Source: Acinetobacter nosocomialis NIPH 2119 (lineage in GTDB: Bacteria > Pseudomonadota > Gammaproteobacteria > Pseudomonadales > Moraxellaceae). Taken from it: 64,000 nt of DNA. The translations under genes were made by a program, and so were the position numbers. Position 1 is the first letter of the stretch, and each line of letters starts with the position of its first letter. The DNA is taken from the NCBI RefSeq assembly GCF_000368085.1, contig NZ_KB849239.1:3629467-3693466 (forward strand). The letters run 5' to 3'. Under the pieces are notes generated by a model. The model ran no database searches. It was not told the origin of the DNA and saw nothing but the letters and a program-made list of their open reading frames with translations. Below, one piece after another: positions 47,916 to 56,528 of this stretch.

Positions 47916-48362
47916 TTAAGGTGTTGGCGGAATCAATTGATCCAAAGCCTTATCATCTAACTTTTCTATTTCACTCAAATCAGTCTTAATCTTCCACTGC
48001 GATTCATCATCTACCGGATTAGGTAAACGTGCTTCAAGCCAATCACATACGGCATCAGGGTTAAATTCAGGATGATTACATTGAATAATCCATGACAAAA
48101 AGTCTTTTGCTTCGCCATTCATATAAGGCGGTGGTGACACTGGAAAAAATAACGTAGGCAGACGTTCATTCGTCGATAGATAGTTTAAAACATGGCCGAG
48201 TTCTTGCACGGTTTGCCATGCAAGTGGGTGTTCTACATCAATACTGAACTTAAACCACCAAGCGTGTTCGCCATCTGCTCCATGCGCCATAATACGGGCT
48301 TCTTGTACACTTGGAACTTTGCAGAAAAATTGATGAAGACGTTCAAAACTGATTTCAGACAC
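47916..48362 (-). CDS. Hypothetical protein
   Basis: A 148-residue acidic cytoplasmic protein with no recognised domain. Notable features: many Trp (HAWWFKF, DFLSWII, VCDWLEARL), a conserved-looking PVSPPPYMNGEAKDFLSW stretch and an acidic tail. No signal peptide or membrane segment. A small frame (48388-48468) precedes it on the same strand by 25 bases and may be co-transcribed. Codon use looks ordinary for the genome. I do not assign a function. Confidence 0.65.
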   Translation of the reverse strand: MSEISFERLHQFFCKVPSVQEARIMAHGADGEHAWWFKFSIDVEHPLAWQTVQELGHVLNYLSTNERLPTLFFPVSPPPYMNGEAKDFLSWIIQCNHPEFNPDAVCDWLEARLPNPVDDESQWKIKTDLSEIEKLDDKALDQLIPPTP

Positions 48363-48387
48363 AGCAATTGACCTAGCTTAGAAAATG

Positions 48388-48468
48388 CTAATGGTAGCAC
48401 AGATACAGATTCTTCATATTTTCTTTATAGTCATTACAAACAATATCAATCAAGCCTGTTTTATTCAT
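48388..48468 (-). CDS. Short frame with strong ribosome-binding site, 26 residues
   Basis: MNKTGLIDIVCND is its start, with AAGGAG 5 bases upstream of the ATG. The opening resembles the HU-family N-terminus (MNKxxLIxxV) but the frame stops after 26 codons, so it may be an HU remnant or a leader peptide for the downstream gene ending at 47916. The ribosome-binding site is much better than those of most neighbours. Coding status is unproven. Confidence 0.4.
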   Translation of the reverse strand: MNKTGLIDIVCNDYKENMKNLYLCYH

Positions 48469-48525
48469 GGTTTCTCCTTGACTCTCTTTTAATCTAGCTC
48501 TATATCAAGACAAAAGGGATGCACC

Positions 48526-48900
48526 ATGAAAAAGCCAATCGTTCTTGTACTTTCAACTTTAATGTTGGGTATGTCTGCTACTGCGATGGCGGATTCAAAT
48601 AATCGCTGGGATAACTATCACGGTAAAGACTATCGACATTATGAACAGCGCTACGATCATCGTTATGATCGACGCGATGACCATAGACCACCGGTTTGGT
48701 CAAATGCAAACCGTGGCCATGAATATGTTGTGTTCAAGCGAGGGGAGCGTATTCCTGTAGAATACCGTGATAACCGTTATTTTGTTTCGGACTGGCGTGC
48801 CCATCGTTTATATGAACCACCACGTGGATATCACTGGGTGAAAACACCGAATCAATATTTATTAGTTGATTCACATCACCAAGTTTATCGTGTGCGTTAA
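48526..48900 (+). CDS. RcnB-like periplasmic protein
   Basis: A 124-residue protein with a Sec signal peptide (MKKPIVLVLSTLMLGMSATAMA). A His/Arg/Asp/Tyr-rich region follows (HYEQRYDHRYDRRDDHRP). The C-terminal RcnB domain has YVVFKRGERIPVEYRDNRYFV and YEPPRGYHWVKTPNQYLLVD. RcnB in E. coli binds metal and helps nickel/cobalt homeostasis; the metal here is unknown. It is divergent from the small frame at 48468, and an intrinsic terminator follows. Confidence 0.85.
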   Translation: MKKPIVLVLSTLMLGMSATAMADSNNRWDNYHGKDYRHYEQRYDHRYDRRDDHRPPVWSNANRGHEYVVFKRGERIPVEYRDNRYFVSDWRAHRLYEPPRGYHWVKTPNQYLLVDSHHQVYRVR

Positions 48901-48918
48901 AACTAAAATATAAAAATG

Positions 48919-48944
48919 AAAAGGCCTCAATATTGAGGCCTTTT
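48919..48944. terminator. Bidirectional terminator
   Basis: Stem aaaaggcctcaa / ttgaggcctttt around a 2-base centre, flanked by A and T runs. It sits between the convergent RcnB-like and psiE genes; its right edge touches the psiE stop. Confidence 0.9.
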
Positions 48945-49427
48945 TTATGCTAATTCGTCATCTTGTGGTTGAGGAGTTTTTAAAGAGTTGGATGTTTTTG
49001 AATGCTTTTCTTTCATTACAGATGGGTAGTGCCAAGAAGCAAAACGAACCACTAAAATTGAAATCGCTAAAATTAAAATTGAACCAGTAATAATCACTTG
49101 ATCGATATCTGCTTTATGGTCATGTTGAATATCTGAAATCAGTAAACGCGTTAAGGCTGTAATCGCCACATAAATAAGAAAACGTACAGGCATATGATTG
49201 GTTTTAAAATAAATACCGACCATTGCGCCGAGTTCCAGATAAATAAATAACAATAAGATGTCATCGATTGAAGCATACTTTTTGACAGTTAAAATTTCAT
49301 AAACTGTATGTGCTGCTGACCATGCCACCATACAACCGATAATGAATAAAGCCAAATAATGAAAAGCTTCAACGGCATAGTGACCAAACCGGTCGAGCGT
49401 TCTTTCAAACTTTTTCGGATCAGGCAT
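48945..49427 (-). CDS. psiE: PsiE-family membrane protein
   Basis: A 160-residue protein with four helices: HYLALFIIGCMVAWSAAHTV, DILLLFIYLELGAMVGIYF, PVRFLIYVAITALTRLL and IITGSILILAISILVVRFA. The family signature LLLFIYLELGAMVGIYFKTNHMPVR, in two pieces LLLFIYLELGAM and YFKTNHMPVRFL, is present. E. coli psiE is induced by phosphate starvation; no Pho box was recognised here. Confidence 0.88.
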   Translation of the reverse strand: MPDPKKFERTLDRFGHYAVEAFHYLALFIIGCMVAWSAAHTVYEILTVKKYASIDDILLLFIYLELGAMVGIYFKTNHMPVRFLIYVAITALTRLLISDIQHDHKADIDQVIITGSILILAISILVVRFASWHYPSVMKEKHSKTSNSLKTPQPQDDELA

Positions 49428-49502
49428 AGTAAAATCTTTTTAATATGAGTATGCCTAGAAAATAAACAAATTTTATGCCAATAGAAATAGTAAATACAAA
49501 AT

Positions 49503-49532
49503 AAAAAACGCCTGATTACTCAGGCGTTTTTT
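49503..49532. terminator. Terminator after the acyl-CoA dehydrogenase gene
   Basis: Stem aaaaaacgcctga / tcaggcgtttttt with loop ttac. It ends the gene ending at 49546 on the minus strand. Confidence 0.9.
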
Positions 49533-49545
49533 ATAAAAATCTTAA

Positions 49546-51327
49546 TTATGCTTGGTTTGTAAAGTAGTCTTCACTAAAGCCCATAATTAATTCTGAACCA
49601 GCTTTGATTTTAGCAATACGTGCATCAATATCTGGCAAGATACGTTCAACAAAGTATTGAGCTAAAGCAAGTTTGTTTTGGTAGAAATCACCAGATTTAT
49701 CTTTAGCAGCAGCTGCAATTTTTGCAAACATATAAGAGAAGCTGAGTAAGCCAACTGCATGTAAGTAATCAACAGCAGCAGCATTTGGGAAATCTACATT
49801 TTCAGCAGCTTGTTCAATAATAAACTGAGTGATTGCTTCAATTTCAGTTGCAGCATCTAAAGTTGCATCTTTAATGAAGTTCAAATCGGTGTCTAAATCA
49901 TTTGCAAAGTCACGGATTTCTGTAATGTATTCAGCAATGAATGCACCGCCACATTTAATAGTTTTACGACCAATTAAATCTTGAGATTGAACGCCGTTGG
50001 TACCTTCGTAGATTTGCGCAATACGAAGATCACGAATACATTGTTCCATACCCCATTCACGAATATATCCATGACCACCAAATACCATCTGAGCATCTAA
50101 AGTTGCTTGGAATGCGGTATCTGTAAGGTAAGCTTTTGCGATTGGTGTTAAAAGCGCAACGCGATCATTCGCTTTTTTCACAGCTTCTGCATCAGTTGAG
50201 AACTTAGTGATATCTAGCTGTTGACCTACATAGACTGCAAATGCACGAGAAGCTTCGTTGTTTGCACGTACATTTAACAACATACGACGTACATCACCAT
50301 GTACTAAAATGCTATCAGCAGGCTTGCTTGGTGATTGGACACCAGCTGCACTACGGCCTTGTAAACGGTCAGTCGCATATTGAGCAGCATTTTGATAAGC
50401 AAATTCAGAAGCACCTAAACCTTGAATACCCATTGATAAACGTTCGTAGTTCATCATAACGAACATCGCAGCAAGACCTTCGTTTTCTTTACCAACGAGG
50501 TAACCTTTTGCGCCATCAAAGTTCATTACACAAGTAGCAGAGGCTTTGATTCCCATTTTATGTTCAATAGAACCTGGGCCAACATGGTTGCGGTCACCTA
50601 AAGAACCATCTTCTTTTACAAGGTATTTCGGTACGATAAATAGCGAGATACCACGTGAACCAGCAGGAGCATCTGGAGTTTTAGCAAGTACCAAGTGAAT
50701 GATGTTTTCTGCTAAATCGTTGTCACCGCCAGTGATGAAGATTTTAGTACCTGTAATGTTATAAGTACCGTCTTCATTACGTTCTGCTTTAGTTTTAATA
50801 ATACCTAAGTCAGTACCTGCATGTGGTTCAGTCAAACACATGGTACCTGACCATTCACCGGAATAAATCTTAGGTAAATAAGTTTCTTTTTGCTCTTGAG
50901 AAGCATAGCTACTTAAAGCCATACCAGCACCTACTGAAAGAAGCGGGTAGAGCATGAAAGATGGGTTTGTCGCAAATAACATTTCATCGGCAAGAACGGT
51001 CAGCATTTTTGGCATGCCTTGACCACCCCATTCTTCATCTGCGCCTAAGCCAATCCAACCACCTTCTGCATATTGACGAAATGCATCTTTAAAGCCAGTA
51101 GGCGTAAAGACTTCGCCGTTTTCATAGCGAGCGCCTTCTTCATCACCAGTACGGTTTAATGGATGAGTCACGTTCTGAGCAAATTTAGCCATTTCTTCTA
51201 AAATTGCTTCAGCTGTTGCAGCATCTACATGAGCGAGTTTCTCATTAGACTGCCAAAATTGTTCTGCTTTAAATACATCATTTAAGATGAATTTCATATC
51301 AGCTAAAGGAGCATTGTAAATTGGCAT
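49546..51327 (-). CDS. Long-form acyl-CoA dehydrogenase
   Basis: A 593-residue FAD enzyme of the long subgroup with an extra C-terminal domain. Domains run: N-terminal helical (to ~150), beta middle (TMCLTEPHAGTDLG, ITGTKIFITGGD), C-terminal helical (QIYEGTNGVQSQDL, whose Glu after Tyr is the usual catalytic base), then a final ~130-residue helical extension. It catalyses the first step of beta-oxidation; chain length is not predictable. A close paralogue lies upstream on the same strand, pointing to tandem duplication. Confidence 0.92.
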   Translation of the reverse strand: MPIYNAPLADMKFILNDVFKAEQFWQSNEKLAHVDAATAEAILEEMAKFAQNVTHPLNRTGDEEGARYENGEVFTPTGFKDAFRQYAEGGWIGLGADEEWGGQGMPKMLTVLADEMLFATNPSFMLYPLLSVGAGMALSSYASQEQKETYLPKIYSGEWSGTMCLTEPHAGTDLGIIKTKAERNEDGTYNITGTKIFITGGDNDLAENIIHLVLAKTPDAPAGSRGISLFIVPKYLVKEDGSLGDRNHVGPGSIEHKMGIKASATCVMNFDGAKGYLVGKENEGLAAMFVMMNYERLSMGIQGLGASEFAYQNAAQYATDRLQGRSAAGVQSPSKPADSILVHGDVRRMLLNVRANNEASRAFAVYVGQQLDITKFSTDAEAVKKANDRVALLTPIAKAYLTDTAFQATLDAQMVFGGHGYIREWGMEQCIRDLRIAQIYEGTNGVQSQDLIGRKTIKCGGAFIAEYITEIRDFANDLDTDLNFIKDATLDAATEIEAITQFIIEQAAENVDFPNAAAVDYLHAVGLLSFSYMFAKIAAAAKDKSGDFYQNKLALAQYFVERILPDIDARIAKIKAGSELIMGFSEDYFTNQA

Positions 51328-51425
51328 AATCGTTCACCTTTTTTATGCACATCAACTTGTGCTAGATATCCTGTAAAACGAAATGGATATTGAATTTAAA
51401 GTCTAAATTTATCACTGATCTTATA

Positions 51426-51460
51426 AAAAAAGGACCGTCAAAACTGAGCAGTCCTTTTTT
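51426..51460 (-). terminator. Terminator between the two acyl-CoA dehydrogenase genes
   Basis: Stem aaaaaggac / gtccttttt with a 15-base loop, 35 bases past the stop at 51495. The tandem genes are therefore probably separate transcription units. Confidence 0.65.
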
Positions 51461-51494
51461 AGTTTTTAACATTGCATATCGCAACTAACTATGG

Positions 51495-53297
51495 TTAGAA
51501 AGCGAAATGTTCAGCATCTAATGACATCAATGGGTCTAAACCACCAGCAATAACGTCTACGTGAGAACGTACGCGTGGCAAGATTTTCTTGAAGTAGAAG
51601 CGAGCAGTCGTAACTTTCGCGTTATAGAAATCAACGTCAGTTGTACCTTCTGCTAATTTCTCTTGTGCTACAAGCGCCATACGAGCCCATAGATAAGCTA
51701 AAGTCACGTAACCAGCGAAGTAGAGGTAATCTACAGCAGCAGCGCCCACTTCATCCGGATTTTGCATTGCACGCATACCGATTTGCATAGTGAGGTCGCC
51801 CCATTCTTTGTTAAGCGCAGCAAGTGGCTCAACAAATTCTTTCATGGCAGCATTGTCTTTATTTGCTTCTACAAACTTGTGAACAATCTTAGTGAAATCA
51901 CGAAGCATTGCACCTTGAGTTTGTAAAACTTTACGGCCTAATAAGTCTAGTGCTTGAATTTCAGTTGTACCTTCATACAAGCAGGCAATACGTGTATCAC
52001 GTACGATTTGTTCCATGCCATGCTCAGAAATAAAGCCATGACCACCGAAGACTTGAACACCGTGCTTAGCAGACTCAGAACCTGTTTCAGTTAAGAATGC
52101 TTTTGCAATTGGAGTCAATAAAGACAAGATGTTGTCAGCAAACTTACGCTCTTCTTCAGTTTCGCCTTTTTCAACGATATCTGCATATTGAGCAAGTAAG
52201 TAAACAAGTGCACGACCGCCTTCAGCAAATGCTTTTTGAGTTAAAAGCATGTTGCGAACAGCAGGGTGAACAATAATTGGATCTGCTTCTTTTTCTGGAG
52301 CTTTAGGACCAGAAAGTGAACGCATTGCTAAACGCTCTTTCGCGTAAGCTAAAGCACCTTGGAAAGATGACTCAGATGCAGATAAACCTTGAACCGCAGT
52401 ACCAATACGTGCTGTGTTCATGAAGGTGAACATACAGTTCAAACCACGGTTTTCAGGTCCGATCAAGTAACCTTTAGCTTGGTCAAAGTTAATGACACAA
52501 GTTGCGTTACCATGGATACCCATTTTGTGTTCAATAGAACCACAACGTACTGCATTACGCTCGCCAATCGTTCCGTCTGCATTGACATTGAACTTAGGAA
52601 CGATAAATAACGAAATACCTTTAGTCCCTTTTGGTGCACCTGGAAGGCGAGCAAGAACGATATGGATAATGTTTTCAGCCATATCATGTTCACCAGCAGA
52701 GATAAAGATTTTCTCGCCAGAGATTGCATAGCTACCATCTGCATTTGGTTCTGCTTTAGTACGGATAATACCTAAGTCTGAACCTGCATGAGATTCAGTT
52801 AAACACATCGTACCTGTCCAAACACCTGAAACAAGGTTTGGTAAGTAAGTATTTTTTTGTTCATCAGAACCATGATGTTCTAATGTACGTACTGCTCCGT
52901 GAGACAAGCCAGGGTACATACCCCATGCCCAGTTAGAGCTACCTACCATTTCTGAAATTGCGATACCTAAAGAGTTAGGTAAACCTTGACCGCCGTATTG
53001 TTCTTCTGCTGATAAAGACGGGAAGCCAAGTTCGATGTATTTTTGATAAGCTTCTTTAAAGCCTGTTGGTGTAGTAACAACACCATCATTCCAAGTACAA
53101 CCTTCGCGGTCGCCAACTTGGTTTAAAGGAGAAAGTTCATTTTCACAGAAGTCTGCCGCAGCTTCTAAATATTGATCAACCAATTCACGGCTTACGTTAC
53201 CTTGAAAGTCAGGTAATTTTGCATAGTGTTCTTCAGCATTTAATAATTCATGCAAAACAAATTGCATATCACGTAAGGGCGCTTTGTATTGTGGCAT
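51495..53297 (-). CDS. Long-form acyl-CoA dehydrogenase, tandem paralogue
   Basis: A 600-residue enzyme with the same architecture as its neighbour: TMCLTESHAGSDLG, ISGEKIFISAGEHD, LYEGTTEIQALDLLG with the catalytic Glu, and a helical C-terminal extension. Starts MPQYKAPLRDMQFVLHELL compared with MPIYNAPLADMKFILNDVF in the neighbour, showing the common origin. Typical pair in Acinetobacter and Pseudomonas fatty-acid degradation. The 290-base gap to 53589 should hold its promoter; no clear PsrA or FadR operator was seen. Confidence 0.92.
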   Translation of the reverse strand: MPQYKAPLRDMQFVLHELLNAEEHYAKLPDFQGNVSRELVDQYLEAAADFCENELSPLNQVGDREGCTWNDGVVTTPTGFKEAYQKYIELGFPSLSAEEQYGGQGLPNSLGIAISEMVGSSNWAWGMYPGLSHGAVRTLEHHGSDEQKNTYLPNLVSGVWTGTMCLTESHAGSDLGIIRTKAEPNADGSYAISGEKIFISAGEHDMAENIIHIVLARLPGAPKGTKGISLFIVPKFNVNADGTIGERNAVRCGSIEHKMGIHGNATCVINFDQAKGYLIGPENRGLNCMFTFMNTARIGTAVQGLSASESSFQGALAYAKERLAMRSLSGPKAPEKEADPIIVHPAVRNMLLTQKAFAEGGRALVYLLAQYADIVEKGETEEERKFADNILSLLTPIAKAFLTETGSESAKHGVQVFGGHGFISEHGMEQIVRDTRIACLYEGTTEIQALDLLGRKVLQTQGAMLRDFTKIVHKFVEANKDNAAMKEFVEPLAALNKEWGDLTMQIGMRAMQNPDEVGAAAVDYLYFAGYVTLAYLWARMALVAQEKLAEGTTDVDFYNAKVTTARFYFKKILPRVRSHVDVIAGGLDPLMSLDAEHFAF

Positions 53298-53546
53298 ATC
53301 GGGTTCCTCAATACTGGTGAAACCAGAGTTATAATCCTAATCTACGATAATGTGCCATAAGAGGCACCTTGAACCATTACATCGTGCAACAACTTGCATA
53401 ACTGTACAAGCACCTCAGGGCCTTTACTTTGTGACTGCAAAGTCAAGAAAAAAATACTTGAACTATGTAAGTGCTTTGAGTGTAAACACTTTTGGTGAAG
53501 TTTAGATGAGACAAATAGTCAAAATCGTAAGTAGTTATGTACACAA

Positions 53547-53570
53547 AAAAGGCGCCGATAGGCGCCTTTT
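53547..53570 (-). terminator. Terminator of the BaeS-divergent lipoprotein
   Basis: Stem aaaaggcgcc / ggcgcctttt with loop gata, 19 bases beyond the stop at 53589 on the minus strand. Confidence 0.85.
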
Positions 53571-53588
53571 ATTGCGGTATTTTTAAAA

Positions 53589-53966
53589 TTATTTTGCTTG
53601 TGGTGCTACTGGAGCAGGAGCATTCATTGGTGGTTGAGGACGCTTTGGTTCGAAACGAAGATTACAAGTCCCTTCAAGTGTTCTATCTCCAACTTGGACA
53701 TTTACAGCTTGACCATTTGCCTTGCCTTCACATGCTTTTTGAATCTGTTCAAAACGAGCTTGACGTTCTGCGCGGTGCTGTTCCCACGCTGCTTTTTGCT
53801 CAGGTGTAAATTCACGATGTTTCATGCGGTGATGACCATCACGTGGACCATCTTTCATCATATGATGGTCTGAATTAGGCGTTTGAGGGTTTGATTGACA
53901 AGCTGCCAAACTGCCCATAGTTACAATTGCTGCACTGAATAATGCGATTTTAGCCGTCATTTTCAT
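53589..53966 (-). CDS. His/Met-rich lipoprotein, Spy/CpxP-like motif
   Basis: A 125-residue lipoprotein; the lipobox LAAC gives acyl-Cys23. The mature protein starts with a His/Met-rich stretch (DHHMMKDGPRDGHHRMKHR). Then EFTPEQKAAWEQHRAERQ follows, close to the LTxxQ repeat of Spy/CpxP chaperones (F for L). The C-terminal half has two Cys that could pair, and a Pro-rich tail. It is divergent from baeS with a 125-base shared promoter region. BaeSR activates spy in E. coli, so this may be the local envelope-stress target; that link is inferred. Confidence 0.7.
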   Translation of the reverse strand: MKMTAKIALFSAAIVTMGSLAACQSNPQTPNSDHHMMKDGPRDGHHRMKHREFTPEQKAAWEQHRAERQARFEQIQKACEGKANGQAVNVQVGDRTLEGTCNLRFEPKRPQPPMNAPAPVAPQAK

Positions 53967-54091
53967 GTTTAAAGCCCTTTAATGTTTGTTTTAAGATGAC
54001 TTAAAGATTAGATAATAAAGATGAAGAAACAATGGAGAGTTTTTCTTTTCGTTGTTGGTTACAATGCAAAATATAGGATAAAAATGAGAGA

Positions 54092-55759
54092 GTGCTTTTG
54101 AACGTTCTACGTGTTCCCATTGCATTGCGGCTATTTTTAACGGTCTTGCTTACCACGCTGTTAATTGCAACTGCAAGTTTGAGTGTTCTGCACTGGACCA
54201 TGCAAAAGAACTTTGCCAAATATGTGGCCGATGTTGAAATGCAAAAGCTAGATCGGCTCATGACGAATCTTGGAAATGTTTATAACGTTTATCATGATTG
54301 GGGAAACGCGATTCAGGCCCAAATCTTACAAATTGAAGGAACAGCCGCTCCAGATGATTACGATCGTCTTTCACAGTGGTGGTTAAGACGCCAATATGAC
54401 ATTGCCATTCAGCAGCATTCTTTTGATGAACACACTCTCATTAATGTTTCTCCAGATGGTGCATCTCCAAATAAAAATTCTATTTTTAGCGATGAAGAGT
54501 TACGCACACTAGAAAAAAACTTACCTTCTGAATATCAACCATTTGAAGGTTTAAAATTCCCGTTAAGTGCTAACCAGTTTCGTCCACGTGATGACAATAA
54601 AAACAAGTCAAAAAGAGGAAGTCTCAAAGATATTGAGACACAAAATGGTAAGAAGCGCTTTATTGCTTTACCAGACCGTTTAGGCTTAAGTTCTCGTTTA
54701 TCCTTATATGATGCCAAACATCAGTTTGTAGTGGGTGAACCGCCATCTTCAGATCAAATGTCGTACCGTCCCATCATCGTCAACAATGAGGTGGTAGGGT
54801 ACTTAGGACTAAAACCAGTCCTAGATAAAGAAGATGCTTTAAGTATTAATTTCTTTAGTAATCAAAAGCGTTATTTACTTTTAATTTATGCCTTAACATT
54901 GCTGTCGAGTTTAGTTGCAGCACTTTTAATGGCAACTTATTTTAAAAAGCCAATTCAGCGTTTATTAAATGCAACAAATGAATTAACTAAAGGTAATTAT
55001 CAGCATCAAGTTGTGATTAAACGAAATGATGAACTAGGTGACTTATCAACTCAACTAAATCATTTAGCCGAGATTTTACATCAACATGAAGAATCACGAC
55101 GTCAATGGGTTGCAGATACATCTCATGAGTTAAAAACACCATTAGCTGTATTGCAAGCGCAAATCGAGGCAATGCAAGATGGTATTCGAAAGGCGACTCC
55201 TGAACATCTCGATGCCATGATGCGACAAGTTTCAAGCTTAAAGAAACTCACTCAAGATCTTGCAGACTTGGCACAGGCCGATGCCCAGCAACTTAAATGC
55301 TATTTAAGTTCGGTCAACCCTTGGGATGTTGTACTGCAAGAAGTCGAAAATTTCAGACCTAAACTCGAACAGGCAGCGCTGGAAATTGAGGTGGAAGGTG
55401 AGGGCGTTCCATTATTATTAGACCGTGATCGCTTTAAACAAATTATTGTTAATTTAATTAGTAATAGTATTCGTTATACCGAAACAGGTGGAAAGATTCA
55501 TATTCATACAAGTCAAACGTCTCAGGAGTGGACTTTATATGTCGATGACAGTCCGTTTGGTTTAAGTGATGAGCAATTATCACGTTTAGGTGAACGTTTT
55601 TATCGTGTAGATGATTCGCGCACGCGTAGTACAGGTGGAACAGGACTAGGCTTAGCTTTATCTTGTAAAATTGCGCAAGCGCTTGGTGGTACACTAAGTT
55701 TTGAACACTCACCATTAGGTGGTTTACGTTGTGTACTTACCTTTAAAAAGCAGAGTTAA
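54092..55759 (+). CDS. baeS: Envelope-stress sensor histidine kinase BaeS
   Basis: A 555-residue inner-membrane kinase. Two transmembrane segments (residues ~12-34 and ~260-283) flank a large periplasmic domain with RWWLRRQYD-like basic tracts and SRLSLYDAKHQFVVGE. A HAMP domain follows (~285-335), then HisKA with His345 in VADTSHELKTP and HATPase boxes NLISNSIRYT and GGTGLGLALS. The Start is GTG at 54092 with GAGAG upstream. It forms an operon with the response regulator. Identity rests on the adjacent regulator. Confidence 0.88.
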   Translation: MLLNVLRVPIALRLFLTVLLTTLLIATASLSVLHWTMQKNFAKYVADVEMQKLDRLMTNLGNVYNVYHDWGNAIQAQILQIEGTAAPDDYDRLSQWWLRRQYDIAIQQHSFDEHTLINVSPDGASPNKNSIFSDEELRTLEKNLPSEYQPFEGLKFPLSANQFRPRDDNKNKSKRGSLKDIETQNGKKRFIALPDRLGLSSRLSLYDAKHQFVVGEPPSSDQMSYRPIIVNNEVVGYLGLKPVLDKEDALSINFFSNQKRYLLLIYALTLLSSLVAALLMATYFKKPIQRLLNATNELTKGNYQHQVVIKRNDELGDLSTQLNHLAEILHQHEESRRQWVADTSHELKTPLAVLQAQIEAMQDGIRKATPEHLDAMMRQVSSLKKLTQDLADLAQADAQQLKCYLSSVNPWDVVLQEVENFRPKLEQAALEIEVEGEGVPLLLDRDRFKQIIVNLISNSIRYTETGGKIHIHTSQTSQEWTLYVDDSPFGLSDEQLSRLGERFYRVDDSRTRSTGGTGLGLALSCKIAQALGGTLSFEHSPLGGLRCVLTFKKQS

Positions 55760-55778
55760 ATAAAAGGAAAAATGGCCC

Positions 55779-56465
55779 ATGAAACATGTAATGTTGGTTG
55801 AAGATGAAGTCGAGTTAGCGCATCTAGTGCGTGATTATCTTGAGGCTGCTGGTTTCGAAGTAAGCATGTTTCATGATGGTCAAGATGCTTATACGAGCTT
55901 TCAACAACGTAAACCTAATTTAATGATTCTGGACTTAATGGTTCCAAGAATGGATGGTTTAACGATTTGCCGTAAGGTACGTGAACAGTCAGACTTACCA
56001 ATTATTATGGTAACTGCACGTACTGAAGAAATTGACCGTGTTTTAGGGCTAAATATGGGAGCAGATGATTATGTGTGCAAACCTTTTAGTCCAAAAGAGT
56101 TAGTTGCCCGTGTACAAGCAGTTTTACGCCGTTTGGAACGTAAGGCTGAGCCAGAACAAAATGATTCGTTCCGCATCGATAAAGCCCAACAAAGAATTTG
56201 GTATCAACAAAAATCTTTAAGTCTAACGCCGACAGAATTTCGCCTACTTGAGCTATTTTTAGAACATGTGGGGCAAGTTTATTCACGTGCACAATTATTA
56301 GACCATATTAATCCGGATAGCTTTGATGTTGCTGACCGAGTTATTGATAGCCATATTAAAAACTTGCGTCGAAAAATCACGGAAGTGGCGGAAACTGGTA
56401 ACCGTCATGAGTGGATTCAAGCTGTTTACGGTGTAGGGTATCGCTTCGAATATCCTGAAGAATAA
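55779..56465 (+). CDS. baeR: Response regulator BaeR
   Basis: A 228-residue OmpR/PhoB-type regulator. The receiver domain has E9-D10-like acidic pocket (VEDEVEL), phosphorylation site Asp52 in LMILDLMVPRMDG and the conserved Lys in CKPFSPKEL. The winged-helix DNA-binding domain follows with LTPTEFRLLELF and IDSHIKNLRRKI. It reads as the BaeR I recall from A. baumannii, where BaeSR affects tigecycline tolerance through efflux genes. AAAGGA lies upstream of the ATG. Confidence 0.92.
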   Translation: MKHVMLVEDEVELAHLVRDYLEAAGFEVSMFHDGQDAYTSFQQRKPNLMILDLMVPRMDGLTICRKVREQSDLPIIMVTARTEEIDRVLGLNMGADDYVCKPFSPKELVARVQAVLRRLERKAEPEQNDSFRIDKAQQRIWYQQKSLSLTPTEFRLLELFLEHVGQVYSRAQLLDHINPDSFDVADRVIDSHIKNLRRKITEVAETGNRHEWIQAVYGVGYRFEYPEE

Positions 56466-56482
56466 TTGCTTAGAAAAGTTAT

Positions 56483-56524
56483 TCTGTGGATAACCACAAT
56501 GTTATCCACAGAAAATGTGGATAA
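56483..56524. promoter_or_regulatory. Cluster of three consensus DnaA boxes in a palindrome
   Basis: TTATCCACA occurs three times: minus strand 56485-56493, plus strand 56502-56510, minus strand 56516-56524. The first two form a 12-base perfect inverted repeat (tctgtggataac / gttatccacaga). The site sits between baeR and selO, which are convergent. No dnaA, rpmH or oriC features are nearby. The repeat may also act as a weak terminator for baeR. Confidence 0.85.
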
Positions 56525-56528
56525 AAAA

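Noticed and set aside
53298..53588. Fatty-acid regulator (FadR/PsrA) operator upstream of the acyl-CoA dehydrogenase
   Set aside because: Short imperfect repeats exist, but none matches a known operator well enough to report.
54084..54089. ATG at 54084 as the baeS start
   Set aside because: It is out of frame with baeS. The GTG at 54092 is in frame.
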